DNA from: Craterilacuibacter sinensis
GTDB taxonomy: Bacteria; Pseudomonadota; Gammaproteobacteria; Burkholderiales; Chromobacteriaceae
Direction of reading: 5' to 3'
Assembly (NCBI RefSeq): GCF_009831765.1
Contig: NZ_WSSB01000003.1
Span: forward strand, 124,001 to 188,000
Length of the DNA: 64,000 nt
Numbering within the stretch: the first letter of the stretch is position 1; each line of letters starts with the position of its first letter. The translations under genes were made by a program, and so were the position numbers. This document shows, one piece after another, positions 45,097 through 54,660 of this stretch. The notes under the pieces were generated by a model. That model saw only the letters and a program-made list of their open reading frames with translations, ran no database searches and was not told the origin of the DNA.

Positions 45097-46269
45097 CTAT
45101 ATGGATATTTTGTCGTCCAGCTTATATTTAAGTTTATCCAGCGTGCGCTCCAGATTTTGCAAGGTGCCGCCTAGCCCCTTTTTTTTCGGCAACAGCAAAC
45201 TGCGGTTTTTATCGGTGATGACCGCCATATTCAGCTTGAGGCCGTGTTTCTCCAGTAGCGGTGCCAGCGTCTGGCGCCGCCGGTACAGGTCGGTGCGGGT
45301 GTGCTGGTAGGCGTGCTCGCACAAGCTGCGGCGGTCACGATAGCTGAATACATTGGCGAAGAAGATCGCCTCGTTGTCGCGGGCCGGCTCGAACAGCAAC
45401 ACGTCTGCGTGCGGGTATTCATGTTTGTAGCGGCTCATGCCGGTATGCAGGCGTGAATGGATGATGGCGCGAAAGGTTTGCGACAGCACGCCGGGCAGGC
45501 CGCGCTCGTACAGCTTGTGGGTGTTGGCCTGTTCTTTGGGCGCGCGGTAAGGCACCAGCGGATTGACGCAGAACACCAGATCGGCACCTTGCTCCAGCGC
45601 AACCGAGGCGTGCAGCGTCTTGACCAAGGCACCGTCAACATAATAGCGATCCTTGATTTTGACCGGCGGAAACAGGCCGGGCAGGGCGGTGCTGGCTTGT
45701 ACGGCTTTGGATACCGTGATGTCGTCAAAGCCGGGTGAGCCAAAGGCGATGGCCTGCCCGGAGTCAAGGTCGGTTGCAATGATGGACAGGCGGTGATGCA
45801 ATGCGTGGAAGCTATTGCTGAAGCCGTCCTTGCTGAATAGTTCGGTCAGAATGCGGTCTATGCCCTGGCCGTCAAACAGCCCGGTTGGGATGGCCTGGTT
45901 CAGTTGTTGTAGCGATTCGAACAGGCCATGACGGCAAGGTGCGGCCAGATAGTGCTGCAGTGAAGAGGCCAGCAGATTAGGCAGCATGCCCAGACGGGTC
46001 AGATATTCGGTCAGCGCCGGGTGTAGCAGTGTGCCCGGGTCAAACATCACGGCGGCGTCATCGTTGATCAGGATGCGGGCCAGACGCGCAGGCGGAATAT
46101 TGTTGGCGAGTATGGAGGCGATGAGCGCCCCCGAGCTTACGCCGACATAAAAATCGACATGGCTAAAATCCAGACCGTCTATGGCTTCGGCCAGCGCCGC
46201 GCAGGCCCCCACCTCGTAAATGCCGCCCAAGGGGCCGCCTCCGGCCAGGGCAATACCGATTTTGCTCAT
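45097..46269 (-). CDS. patatin-like phospholipase
   Basis: A 390-residue protein with a patatin domain. The oxyanion loop is GGGPLGGIYEVG (10-21), nucleophile Ser45 is in GVSSGAL, and the catalytic Asp lies in YYVDGALV (about 215). No signal peptide or membrane helix, so it acts in the cytoplasm, possibly on lipid droplets or PHA granules. It lies between phasin and TetR genes, transcribed in the same direction. Confidence 0.88.
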   Translation of the reverse strand: MSKIGIALAGGGPLGGIYEVGACAALAEAIDGLDFSHVDFYVGVSSGALIASILANNIPPARLARILINDDAAVMFDPGTLLHPALTEYLTRLGMLPNLLASSLQHYLAAPCRHGLFESLQQLNQAIPTGLFDGQGIDRILTELFSKDGFSNSFHALHHRLSIIATDLDSGQAIAFGSPGFDDITVSKAVQASTALPGLFPPVKIKDRYYVDGALVKTLHASVALEQGADLVFCVNPLVPYRAPKEQANTHKLYERGLPGVLSQTFRAIIHSRLHTGMSRYKHEYPHADVLLFEPARDNEAIFFANVFSYRDRRSLCEHAYQHTRTDLYRRRQTLAPLLEKHGLKLNMAVITDKNRSLLLPKKKGLGGTLQNLERTLDKLKYKLDDKISI

Positions 46270-46286
46270 CTGTTTCCCCTCCCGTT

Positions 46287-46312
46287 AAAAAGCCCGGCAC
46301 GAAGGCCGGGCT
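46287..46312 (-). terminator. intrinsic terminator of the phasin gene
   Basis: AGCCCGGC (46291-46298), loop ACGAAG, GCCGGGCT (46305-46312); on the minus strand followed by TTTTAAC. It separates the phasin gene from the patatin gene. Confidence 0.9.
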
Positions 46313-46336
46313 TGTGCACGATGGTGTGGTGTTGCT

Positions 46337-46942
46337 TTAAGCGGTTGCGGCTTCAGTCTTGCCGGCGCTGTTGTCTTCTGTTTTGGCCGGGGCTTCTGCA
46401 GCCTGCTCAGCGACAGGTGCAACTTCAGCAACCGGTTTTTTAGCGCGCGCCGGCTTTTTCTCGGCGGGTGCTGCGACTGCAGCAACAGCGGCGGCTGCAG
46501 GCTTGCTGGCGCGTACGGCCTTGGCCGCTACCGGCTTGGCGCGGGGCGCTTCCTCTGCCTGTTGGGCTTCGGTCAGCTGCTGTACGACTTCGGTCAGCTC
46601 GGCAACACGCTTGCTCAGCTTTTCTACATCCTTGCGTGTCGGCATGCCCAGACTGGACACGGCGCGTGCAACGCGGTCTTCGAATACCTGTTCCAGACGC
46701 CCCCAAGTGCCGACGGTCTTGTCGGCAACTTCGGCGATTTTCTCGTCGGCGACCTGACGGGTTTTGGCTTGCAGCACTTCGCCTTCTTTTACCAGTGCGT
46801 CAAATACCTTGCCGCCTTCTTCCTGGGTCTTGGCATAAGCACCCAGACCGGCCAGCCAGATCTGCTGGGCGGATTCGCGAATAGTCGAAGCCAGTTGGTT
46901 TTCGGTTACCGAGCTAGCGAGAGCTTTGAGTTTCTTGGCCAT
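46337..46942 (-). CDS. PhaF/PhaI-like phasin
   Basis: A 201-residue protein. The N-terminal half (1-105) is an amphipathic helical phasin domain (QIWLAGLGAYAKTQEEGGKV, FDALVKEGEVLQAKTR), a short leucine-zipper-like coiled coil follows (VEKLSKRVAELTEVVQQLTE), and the C-terminal third is Ala/Lys/Pro-rich (KPVAAKAVRASKP, EKKPARAKKPVAE). This is the layout of PhaF, a phasin that also binds DNA through its histone-like tail. It coats storage granules. Divergent from the acyl-CoA reductase gene. Confidence 0.88.
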   Translation of the reverse strand: MAKKLKALASSVTENQLASTIRESAQQIWLAGLGAYAKTQEEGGKVFDALVKEGEVLQAKTRQVADEKIAEVADKTVGTWGRLEQVFEDRVARAVSSLGMPTRKDVEKLSKRVAELTEVVQQLTEAQQAEEAPRAKPVAAKAVRASKPAAAAVAAVAAPAEKKPARAKKPVAEVAPVAEQAAEAPAKTEDNSAGKTEAATA

Positions 46943-47027
46943 GATGACCTCCTAGGTGCGTTGCTTGTTGGGGAGTTCTTTGTTTCTGCTTGCAGTGTAG
47001 GGGGGAAAGTTAGAGGGATCAGCCTAA

Positions 47028-47068
47028 TCAGCACAGCTGACGAGAATATGGCATATTGCATTTGCATA
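47028..47068. promoter_or_regulatory. inverted repeats between phasin and acyl-CoA reductase genes
   Basis: TCAGC-ACA-GCTGA (47028-47040, perfect; preceded by another ATCAGC) and TGCA-TT-TGCA (47059-47068) lie in the 179-base divergent promoter region. Candidates for a shared operator; the ligand is unknown. Confidence 0.35.
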
Positions 47069-47121
47069 CACGGACGTAGCAGCGTTAAGTAGCTAAATAC
47101 AACACGAGGAGTCAAAACAAT

Positions 47122-49104
47122 ATGCAGTATTTTATTACCGGTGCCAGCGGCTTTATCGGCAAACGTCTGGTACGCAAATTGTTGCAGCGCGAGGGCAGCG
47201 TGGTGTATTTCCTGATGCGCGATGGCGATCAGGGACGTATCGAAGAGCTCAGAACTTATTGGGGTGTTGATGGCAGCCGCGCTATTGCCATAGCGGGTGA
47301 TTTGACCCAGCCGCTTCTGGGGGTGAGTGTCGAAGATGTTGTTCGTTTGCAACATAAAGTGGATCACTTTTTCCATCTGGCCGCCGTTTATGACCTCAGT
47401 GCAGATGCCGAAACCCAGCAGCGCACCAATGTAGAAGGTACGCGCCAGACGGTGCGCTTTGCCGAAGCCATCGCGGCCGGCCATTTCCATTTGTTCAGTT
47501 CGATTGCTGCAGCCGGCCTGTTTGAAGGGCTGTTCCGTGAAGACATGTTCGACGAGGCCGAACATCTCGACCATCCGTATTTCCGCACCAAGCATGACTC
47601 GGAAGGCATTGTGCGGCGCGAGTGCAAATTGCCGTGGCGTATCTATCGTCCGGGCATGGTGGTGGGGGACTCGCAAACCGGCGAGATGGACAAGATAGAC
47701 GGGCCTTATTACTTCTTCAAACTGATCCAGAAACTGCGCCGCCTGTTGCCGCCATGGATGCCGACCATAGGGGTGGAAGGCGGGCGCATCAATGTGGTGC
47801 CGGTCGATTTTGTCGTGAATGCGGTCGACCATATCGCCCACCTAGAGGGTGAAAATGGCCAGTGCTTCCACCTGACCGATCCGTCGCCTATGCGCGTGGG
47901 CGACCTGCTCAATACCTTTGCCCGTGCTGCGCATGCGCCGGAAATGGCGCTCAGGATTAATGCGGCATTGTTCGGATTTATTCCGCGCCATCTGGTGAAA
48001 ATGGTGATGGCGCTGGCGCCGGTACGCCGTGTACGCGATGCACTGATGCAGGATCTGGGCTTGCCGGAAGATGTGTTCGGTTTCATTAACTACCCGACGC
48101 GCTTTGATTGCCGCGAGACCCGCCGTGCGCTTAAGGGTACCGATATCAGCGTACCGCCACTGGATACCTATGCCTGGCGTTTGTGGGATTACTGGGAGCG
48201 CCATCTGGATCCGGCGCTGTTTGTCGACCGTTCACTCAAAGGCCAGGTCGAAGGGCGCGTGGTGCTGGTGACCGGGGCGACTTCGGGTATCGGCAAGGCG
48301 ACGGCACTCAAGCTGCTGGAAGCCGGTGCCATTGTACTGACCATTGCGCGCGACCCGCAGAAGATAGAAGAAACGTGCCGCGAGTTTGCCGAGGCGGGCT
48401 TTACCCTGCATGTTTATCAGGGTGATATTGCCGATATGGCCGAAGCCGAGGCGCTGACGGCACAGATTTTGGCGGACCATGGCACGGTCGATATTCTGGT
48501 CAATAATGCGGGGCGCTCGATCCGGCGCGCGATCGAGGATTCCTTCGACCGCTTCCATGATTTCGAGCGCACCATGCAGCTTAACTACTTCGGTGCACTC
48601 AAGGTCAGCATGGGCGTGTTGCCCGGGATGATCGAACAAAAGCGCGGCCATATCATCAATATCTCGTCCATTGGCGTGTTGACCAATGCGCCGCGCTTTG
48701 CGGCCTATGTCGCATCCAAGTCGGCGCTGGATGCCTGGGCCCGCACGGCCGCATCGGAGTTTGCCGACAAGGGGGTTCACTTCACCTGCATCAATATGCC
48801 CTTGGTCAAGACGCCGATGATTGCGCCGACCAAGCTATACGATCAGGTGCCGACGCTGACACCGGAAGAGGCGGCCGACATGATCTGCGACACCATCATC
48901 AATAAGCAGGTGCGTCTGGCGACCCGTCTGGGTACTTTAGGGCAGGTGCTGCATGCCGTTGCGCCGCGTGTGGCACAGGTGATTATGAACACAAGCTTCC
49001 GCACCTTTGCCGATGCGCCCAAGTCGAAAGACGGCAGCAAGCCGGCACGTCCGACGGGCAATCAGACTGCCTTGTCCGAGATGATGCGCGGGATTTACTT
49101 CTAA
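47122..49104 (+). CDS. bifunctional fatty acyl-CoA reductase (alcohol-forming)
   Basis: A 660-residue two-domain oxidoreductase. The N-terminal domain (1-365) is an extended SDR/thioester-reductase type with GASGFIG (7-13) and Y153-x3-K157; the C-terminal domain (about 370-660) is a classical SDR with TGATSGIG, NNAGRSIRRAIEDSFDRFHD, NISSIGVLTNAPRFAAYVAS and YVASK. Length, order and long stretches (HLAAVYD, YRPGMVVG, FERTMQLNYFG, final MRGIYF) agree with the Marinobacter fatty acyl-CoA reductase (661 residues), which reduces acyl-CoA through the aldehyde to fatty alcohol. GAGGAGT lies before the ATG. It overlaps the convergent lipase gene by four bases. Confidence 0.9.
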   Translation: MQYFITGASGFIGKRLVRKLLQREGSVVYFLMRDGDQGRIEELRTYWGVDGSRAIAIAGDLTQPLLGVSVEDVVRLQHKVDHFFHLAAVYDLSADAETQQRTNVEGTRQTVRFAEAIAAGHFHLFSSIAAAGLFEGLFREDMFDEAEHLDHPYFRTKHDSEGIVRRECKLPWRIYRPGMVVGDSQTGEMDKIDGPYYFFKLIQKLRRLLPPWMPTIGVEGGRINVVPVDFVVNAVDHIAHLEGENGQCFHLTDPSPMRVGDLLNTFARAAHAPEMALRINAALFGFIPRHLVKMVMALAPVRRVRDALMQDLGLPEDVFGFINYPTRFDCRETRRALKGTDISVPPLDTYAWRLWDYWERHLDPALFVDRSLKGQVEGRVVLVTGATSGIGKATALKLLEAGAIVLTIARDPQKIEETCREFAEAGFTLHVYQGDIADMAEAEALTAQILADHGTVDILVNNAGRSIRRAIEDSFDRFHDFERTMQLNYFGALKVSMGVLPGMIEQKRGHIINISSIGVLTNAPRFAAYVASKSALDAWARTAASEFADKGVHFTCINMPLVKTPMIAPTKLYDQVPTLTPEEAADMICDTIINKQVRLATRLGTLGQVLHAVAPRVAQVIMNTSFRTFADAPKSKDGSKPARPTGNQTALSEMMRGIYF

Positions 49105-50033
49105 GCCAGACGGTGGCGGTGTTCGGCACCGTCATCCGTGCTGGCCGGGGAGATTTTGCCGGCCAGCAGTTGGCAAAGCAGTGCCGATGTCTGTCGGGTG
49201 TAAAGCAGGGCGAGATGGCCGGTAGCCGGCATCTCGATATCGACAGCGCCGTTCAGGCGCTGTCTGTCTTGCGGCGTGACAAAGTTGTCGTGGCTGGTGC
49301 GTACCGAAATCGCGGCAATGGCAGGCAGCGTTTCGCCCAGTGCGCCCAGCCATGGTGAGTGCGGCTGCATCTGGCGCGCATTCTCTCCCATGCCAAGGCG
49401 AGCCAGTTCGCTGCCGCGATGCGGGCTTGCCAGCGTGATCAGCTGGGTGACACGGTCGGCACCATGGCGCTTGAGGTAGGCGCGGCTGACCAGCCCGCCC
49501 ATGCTATGCCCGACCAAATGCACACTTGGGGCACCGGTTGCGGCGCAGACTTCGCGTATGCGCTGGTTCAGCTGAGTTGCCAGCATGTCGATGCTTGCCA
49601 GTGGGGGGGTCAGGCTAAGCGTAGCGACGACATGGCCGGCAGCTTCCAGTTCGCGGCGTATCTTCCACCATACGCCCCGGCTGCAACCATAACCGTGTAC
49701 CAGCAAGACGACACTGCGGCACGGGCGCAAACGGTCGGCGCGCATCCATAGTTTCTCGAACGGCAGCAGCAGGCTGAAGGTAAAGACATAGGCCAGATAC
49801 TCATGCAGCAGCATATGAAGCCAGCGCATCAGGCCAAGCGGTGCTGCGGGAGAGGCGTAGAGGCGGGAAAAGCCCCAGATAAAAGTCATGGTCAGCATGC
49901 GCAGCGCCAGCATGGCCAAGAGCGCCAGCAGCAGGGTGTGCATCAGGCTGGTGTCGGCCAGATGGTGAATCAGCGCGCTGTCCAGAGCCAGTTCGGCCAG
50001 CAGCAAAAGCAGAAGGGAAGACGGGATGTTCAT
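49101..50033 (-). CDS. membrane-anchored alpha/beta-hydrolase (lipase-like)
   Basis: A 310-residue protein. Two or three hydrophobic helices (about 6-25, 31-52, 75-92) anchor it, and the hydrolase domain has LLVHGYGCSRGVWW (110-123), nucleophile Ser177 in GHSMGG, and LASPHRGSELARLGMG, as in triacylglycerol lipases. The His is probably in TGHLALL near 270. It may hydrolyse stored acyl esters. A hairpin overlaps its start codon. It follows the nitroreductase gene by 48 bases. Confidence 0.82.
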   Translation of the reverse strand: MNIPSSLLLLLLAELALDSALIHHLADTSLMHTLLLALLAMLALRMLTMTFIWGFSRLYASPAAPLGLMRWLHMLLHEYLAYVFTFSLLLPFEKLWMRADRLRPCRSVVLLVHGYGCSRGVWWKIRRELEAAGHVVATLSLTPPLASIDMLATQLNQRIREVCAATGAPSVHLVGHSMGGLVSRAYLKRHGADRVTQLITLASPHRGSELARLGMGENARQMQPHSPWLGALGETLPAIAAISVRTSHDNFVTPQDRQRLNGAVDIEMPATGHLALLYTRQTSALLCQLLAGKISPASTDDGAEHRHRLA

Positions 50034-50050
50034 GATCTGAGCATCCCGTC
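50020..50050 (-). promoter_or_regulatory. hairpin over the lipase start codon
   Basis: GACGGGATG (50020-50028) pairs with CATCCCGTC (50042-50050). In the lipase mRNA, the loop holds the AUG (50031-50033) and the 5' arm holds the only purine-rich stretch near it. On the plus strand four Ts follow, so it could also be a terminator for the reductase strand. Confidence 0.5.
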
Positions 50051-50081
50051 TTTTGTTTCCTGCGTCAATGTGTCTTGTGCT

Positions 50082-50840
50082 TTAGCTCTTGATGTCGATC
50101 AGGCCAAAGCCTTGGCGCTTTAGTGCTTCGCCCACGGTCGGGAAGTAGTCAACTTTGTAGTAGTTCGTCGTGGACTGGATATAGGAAGGCATATCGAACT
50201 GGCCTTGTGCATCCCACCAGTGGCGCAGGGTGACATCGTAGTCGCGTATGCCGGCGCTGACCTTGTCGTTGTCGTAGCGCTCGTTCAGGGCGAAAGATTC
50301 CAGCGGTACGCGCGGCTTGATGCGCGGCAACTTGTCAGGGTCGGCGACGCCCAAGGTGGTGCCGAGCAGTGGGAAGGTGCGCGGTGGCAGGCCGAACAGC
50401 TCGATCAGTGCCTGCGGGTTATTGCGTATGCCGCCGATGGCGGTGGTGCCGTAGCCCAGCGAGCCTGCCGCCATTTGCAGCGCCTGCAGCATGATGCCGG
50501 CGTCGACTGCCCCCACGATCAGGCCTTCTGCACATTGGTCTATCAGTTGTTTTTCGCCGGCCATGGCCACGGCGTTGGCGGTGCGGTTGAAGTCGATCAG
50601 GATGGTGATAAAGACTTCGGCCGAGGCAACCTGCGGCTGTCCGCCAGCGATTTGGGCAATCTTGCGTATGGTGTCCTTGTCGCGGGTGACAATCAGCGAA
50701 ATCTGTTCGCCATTGACCGAGGTCGGTGCCTGTTGCGCCGCGCTGAGGATGATCTGCAGGTCTTTGTCGCTGACTGGCGCACCGGAGAAATTGCGGATGG
50801 AGCGGCGCTCCAGCATTTGTTGAATCACAGGATTGGGCAT
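50082..50840 (-). CDS. NADPH-dependent nitroreductase-family oxidoreductase
   Basis: A 252-residue FMN flavoprotein of the nitroreductase (NfsA-like) type. The N-terminus holds the FMN-contacting RRSIRNFSG, then AAQQAPTSVNGEQISLIV, MLQALQMAAGSLGYGTTAIG and the late GVADPDKLPRIKPRVPLESF, typical of the NfsA/FrxA group. It may reduce quinones or nitro compounds using NADPH. It lies 24 bases downstream of the LD-carboxypeptidase gene. Confidence 0.86.
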   Translation of the reverse strand: MPNPVIQQMLERRSIRNFSGAPVSDKDLQIILSAAQQAPTSVNGEQISLIVTRDKDTIRKIAQIAGGQPQVASAEVFITILIDFNRTANAVAMAGEKQLIDQCAEGLIVGAVDAGIMLQALQMAAGSLGYGTTAIGGIRNNPQALIELFGLPPRTFPLLGTTLGVADPDKLPRIKPRVPLESFALNERYDNDKVSAGIRDYDVTLRHWWDAQGQFDMPSYIQSTTNYYKVDYFPTVGEALKRQGFGLIDIKS

Positions 50841-50864
50841 GGCGTGTCCTTGTTGTTTTAGTGG

Positions 50865-51968
50865 TCAGAGTACGGAGGTCAGCGCGGCAAAATCCAGGCC
50901 GCTTGCGCTGCTGATCGGGTAATCGGGGAAGGTGACGCTATAGCCCCAGCTATCGGTCGCAAGTGTGGCCATCGCGCCCAAGGGGAAGGTGGCCTTGTTG
51001 CGGATATGGCCGAACGGAAAGCCGGTAAACACCGGCACGCCGGTGACCTTGCGTACATGATCGGCCACGGTTTCCAGTGTGTAGCCTGGATCGTAATGGT
51101 CCTTGATGTTTTCCAGCGAAAAATCGCCCAGCACGATGGCGCGCTGGCGCTTGAGTACGCCTGCCAGATTGAGTTGTTGCAGCATGCGTTCGATACGGTA
51201 GGGCTGTTCACCTACATCTTCCAGAAACAGGATGCCGCCTTCGATGACCGGAAAATAAGGGGTGCCGACCAGATGCGAGAGCACGCTCAGATTGCCTCCC
51301 CAGAACAGGCCTTCGGCCTTGAGGCTATGGGCTGGGTAATTGCTCACGCGGATGCTCAGCGGCTTCTGGGTGCTGGCGCGGACAAAGGCATTCATGGTGT
51401 CTATGCTGGGCACCGGCGCGCCAAAATCGCTGTACAGCATAGGTCCGGCGAAGCTGGGGATGCCGCCTTGAGCCAAGAGCGCCAACTGGATGGCGGTGAA
51501 GTCGCTGTAGCCCATCACCAGGGTGCCGGCCTCCCTGAATAGCGGACACAGCCGTTTCCAGTCGATGTAGGGCAATAGGCGCATCGCGCCATAGCCACCG
51601 CGGGCCGACAGCACGATCTTGGGGGGGGCGACATTGCTGATGCCGTTGAAGTCGGCCAGGCGCTCGGCATCGGTGCCGGCGAAGCGCTGGAAGCGGCGGC
51701 TCAGGCAGGCGATATTGTCCAGCCGGTAGCCGGCCTGACTCAGGCGCTGCACGCCATACTCGGCACGTATGCTTTGCGGCAACAGGCCGGAAGGTGCAAC
51801 GACGCGAATCAGCGGTGTGATGGACAGAGGCTGGATGGGGGCCGGTGTGGGGAGAGGGGCTGTCGTCGGTTTCACTCGGTTGCTGCATCCTGGCAAGAGC
51901 CCCAGTGTGCCGAAAACGGCCAGAGCCTGCATCAGGGAGCGTCGGGTCGGATCGGGTAGCTTGGGCAT
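50865..51968 (-). CDS. LD-carboxypeptidase (S66) lipoprotein
   Basis: A 367-residue S66-family peptidase. The nucleophile Ser is in LVMGYSDFTAIQL, the Glu in LFLEDVGEQPYRIERML and the His in GFPFGHIRNKAT. S66 enzymes cut the terminal D-Ala from murein tetrapeptide during cell-wall recycling. Unlike cytoplasmic LdcA, it has an N-terminal RRSLMQALAVFGTLGLLPGC with a lipobox (LPGC) and an RR motif, so it is probably exported, possibly by the Tat route. It heads the operon with nitroreductase and lipase. Confidence 0.87.
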   Translation of the reverse strand: MPKLPDPTRRSLMQALAVFGTLGLLPGCSNRVKPTTAPLPTPAPIQPLSITPLIRVVAPSGLLPQSIRAEYGVQRLSQAGYRLDNIACLSRRFQRFAGTDAERLADFNGISNVAPPKIVLSARGGYGAMRLLPYIDWKRLCPLFREAGTLVMGYSDFTAIQLALLAQGGIPSFAGPMLYSDFGAPVPSIDTMNAFVRASTQKPLSIRVSNYPAHSLKAEGLFWGGNLSVLSHLVGTPYFPVIEGGILFLEDVGEQPYRIERMLQQLNLAGVLKRQRAIVLGDFSLENIKDHYDPGYTLETVADHVRKVTGVPVFTGFPFGHIRNKATFPLGAMATLATDSWGYSVTFPDYPISSASGLDFAALTSVL

Positions 51969-52174
51969 GATGATGGGTGTATTGCTTGCAGACAGGATGA
52001 TAACAGTCTAGATGCGAATTGCCGCAATGCTGTTATTCCGTAATGCACTAAGCTTTCAAGAAAATACAGCATAACGATATATCCAGTTGATTTTGCAGCA
52101 CGGACAAGGCTTGGGTAGATTACTTGTCATGACAGGGTGATGTGACCCGCAACCGGCTGTAAAGGCAGAAGACG

Positions 52175-53101
52175 ATGAAGATCCATAGCGCACGCTTGAC
52201 CCATCTGCGGCAACTCGAGGCCGAGTCTATCCATATCATCCGCGAGGTGGCGGCAGAGTTTGACCATCCGGTGATGCTGTATTCGATAGGCAAGGATTCG
52301 GCCGTGATGCTGCATCTGGCACTCAAGGCCTTTCATCCGGGCAAGCTGCCTTTCCCCTTGCTTCATGTGGACACCACCTGGAAGTTTGGCGAGATGGTGG
52401 CTTTTCGTGATCAGGTCGCGAAAAAGTTCGGTCTGGATCTGATCGTGCATATCAATCAGGAAGGCATACGCAACAATGTCAACCCGTTCACCGTCGGCTC
52501 GGCCAAGCATACCGACGTGATGAAAACCGAAGGCCTGAAGCAGGCGCTGGACCAGTATGGTTTTGATGCCGCTTTTGGCGGGGCGCGCCGCGACGAAGAA
52601 AAGTCGCGCGCCAAGGAGCGGGTGTATTCCTTTCGCGACAGCAAACACCGCTGGGACCCGAAAAACCAGCGTCCCGAGTTGTGGAATATCTATAACAGCC
52701 GCGTCAACAAGGGCGAGAGCATACGCGTGTTCCCGCTTTCCAACTGGACCGAGCTGGATATCTGGCAATACATCTATCTGGAAAACATCGACATCGTACC
52801 GCTGTATTTTGCCGCCGAGCGCGAGGTAGTCGAGCGCGACGGCACGCTGATCATGATAGACGACGCGCGCATCCTGACTTATCTGTCGGATGAGGAAAAG
52901 GCGCGCATCCACAAGAAAAAAGTGCGCTTCCGTACGCTGGGCTGCTATCCGCTGACCGGCGCGGTCGAGTCCGAGGCCGACAGCCTGACCGATGTGATTC
53001 AGGAAATGCTGCTGACCCGTACCTCTGAGCGTCAGGGGCGCGTGATCGATCACGACCAGAGCGCCTCCATGGAAAAGAAAAAGATCGAAGGGTATTTCTG
53101 A
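52175..53101 (+). CDS. cysD: sulfate adenylyltransferase subunit 2
   Basis: A 308-residue PP-loop ATP pyrophosphatase that makes adenosine phosphosulfate from sulfate and ATP with CysN. The PP-loop is [20 protein letters not shown], followed by [20 protein letters not shown] and [20 protein letters not shown]. Ribosome site AAAGG is 10 bases upstream. The 205 bases upstream, with AT-rich stretches (52014-52090), should hold the CysB-dependent promoter, but no site was recognised. Confidence 0.96.
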   Translation: MKIHSARLTHLRQLEAESIHIIREVAAEFDHPVMLYSIGKDSAVMLHLALKAFHPGKLPFPLLHVDTTWKFGEMVAFRDQVAKKFGLDLIVHINQEGIRNNVNPFTVGSAKHTDVMKTEGLKQALDQYGFDAAFGGARRDEEKSRAKERVYSFRDSKHRWDPKNQRPELWNIYNSRVNKGESIRVFPLSNWTELDIWQYIYLENIDIVPLYFAAEREVVERDGTLIMIDDARILTYLSDEEKARIHKKKVRFRTLGCYPLTGAVESEADSLTDVIQEMLLTRTSERQGRVIDHDQSASMEKKKIEGYF

Positions 53102-53206
53102 AATCAGGGGAATGGTGAGCAGGGAGGGGGATAAGGCGCCGTGATGCTGCCGGATGCCTGCTCCGTTCACCTTTCACGCGTCCCCATTCCCCCAAAGGAG
53201 CACACC

Positions 53207-54640
53207 ATGAGTCACCAGTCCGAACTGATTAACAGCGATATCCATGCCTATCTGGCTGCCCATGAAAACAAGGATATGCTGCGTTTCATCACCTGCGGCA
53301 ATGTCGACGACGGCAAGTCCACGCTGATCGGGCGTTTGCTGCACGACTCCAAGCTGATTTTCGAAGACCAGCTGGCCGCCATTGCGCGCGACTCGAAAAA
53401 ATTCAATACCACTGATGACGATATCGACCTGGCGCTCTTGGTTGACGGGCTGGCGGCCGAGCGCGAGCAGGGCATTACCATCGATGTGGCCTACCGCTAT
53501 TTCAGTACCGACAAACGCAAGTTCATCATTGCCGACTGCCCGGGGCATGAGCAGTATACCCGCAATATGGCCACCGGCGCTTCGACCTGCAATCTCGCCA
53601 TCATCCTGATCGATGCGCGTTACGGGGTGCAGACGCAGACACGGCGTCACAGCTTTATCGTCAGCCTGTTGGGCATCAAGCATGTAATTGTCGCCATCAA
53701 CAAGATGGACCTGCTGGACTTTGACGAGGCGGTGTACAACCGCATCCGTGACGACTATCTGGATTTTGCCGAACGTCTCGCCATTCCCGACATCCGCTTC
53801 GTGCCGATTTCGGCGCTCAGGGGCGACAATGTGGTCGAGGCCAGCACGCGTACGCCGTGGTATCAGGGGGCGACGCTGATGAAATTGCTGGAAAGCGTGG
53901 AAGTGGCGCACGACACCGGCCTTGGGGCGCTGCGTCTGCCGGTGCAGTATGTCAACCGGCCCAATCTGGATTTTCGCGGTTTCTGCGGCACCATTGCCGC
54001 CGGCAGCGTGGCACCGGGCGATGCAGTGCGCATTTTGCCATCGGGCAAAACCAGCCGCGTCAAGGCTATCGTCACTTATGCCGGCGAACTGGCTTCGGCG
54101 CAGGCAGGCGAGGCCATCACGCTGACACTGGAAGATGAAATCGACGTGTCGCGCGGCGATATGATCGTGCACGCCGATGCGCCGGCACCGGCTCTGGGGC
54201 GCGAGCTGGAAGCGCAACTGGTATGGATGGATGAGGCGCCCTTGCTCTGCGGGCGCGAGTATCTGTTCAAGTTTTCCGGCAAGACGGTAGCCGGACGCGT
54301 CAGGTGCATTCTGGCGCGTCAGGATGTGAATACCCTGGCAACGGTGGCGGCCGACAGCCTGCAACTCAATGAAATTGCGCGCGTGCAGGTCAGCCTGAAT
54401 GCACCGGTAGTGGTCGATGCCTACGCCGATTGCCGTGCGACCGGCAGTTTTATCGTGATTGACCGCCTGAGCAATGCCACCTCCGGCGGCGGTATGGTAG
54501 AGAGCGTGCTGGCGGAACCCAAAGAGGCCAAGACTGACGAGCTGGAAAACTATCGTGCTTTCGAAGTGGAGCTCAATAGTCTGGTGCGGCGCTATTTCCC
54601 GTACTGGGATGCCAAGGATATTTCGGCGCTGAAGCCTTGA
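53207..54640 (+). CDS. cysN: sulfate adenylyltransferase subunit 1 (GTPase)
   Basis: A 477-residue elongation-factor-like GTPase: G1 [18 protein letters not shown]3 [13 protein letters not shown]4 [11 protein letters not shown] hydrolysis drives the CysD reaction. The C-terminal APS-kinase domain found in some CysNC fusions is absent. AAAGGAG at 53194-53200 fixes the start at 53207. The cysDN pair ends with a strong terminator. Confidence 0.96.
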   Translation: MSHQSELINSDIHAYLAAHENKDMLRFITCGNVDDGKSTLIGRLLHDSKLIFEDQLAAIARDSKKFNTTDDDIDLALLVDGLAAEREQGITIDVAYRYFSTDKRKFIIADCPGHEQYTRNMATGASTCNLAIILIDARYGVQTQTRRHSFIVSLLGIKHVIVAINKMDLLDFDEAVYNRIRDDYLDFAERLAIPDIRFVPISALRGDNVVEASTRTPWYQGATLMKLLESVEVAHDTGLGALRLPVQYVNRPNLDFRGFCGTIAAGSVAPGDAVRILPSGKTSRVKAIVTYAGELASAQAGEAITLTLEDEIDVSRGDMIVHADAPAPALGRELEAQLVWMDEAPLLCGREYLFKFSGKTVAGRVRCILARQDVNTLATVAADSLQLNEIARVQVSLNAPVVVDAYADCRATGSFIVIDRLSNATSGGGMVESVLAEPKEAKTDELENYRAFEVELNSLVRRYFPYWDAKDISALKP

Positions 54641-54660
54641 GGCGGGTTTGATGCAGATAA

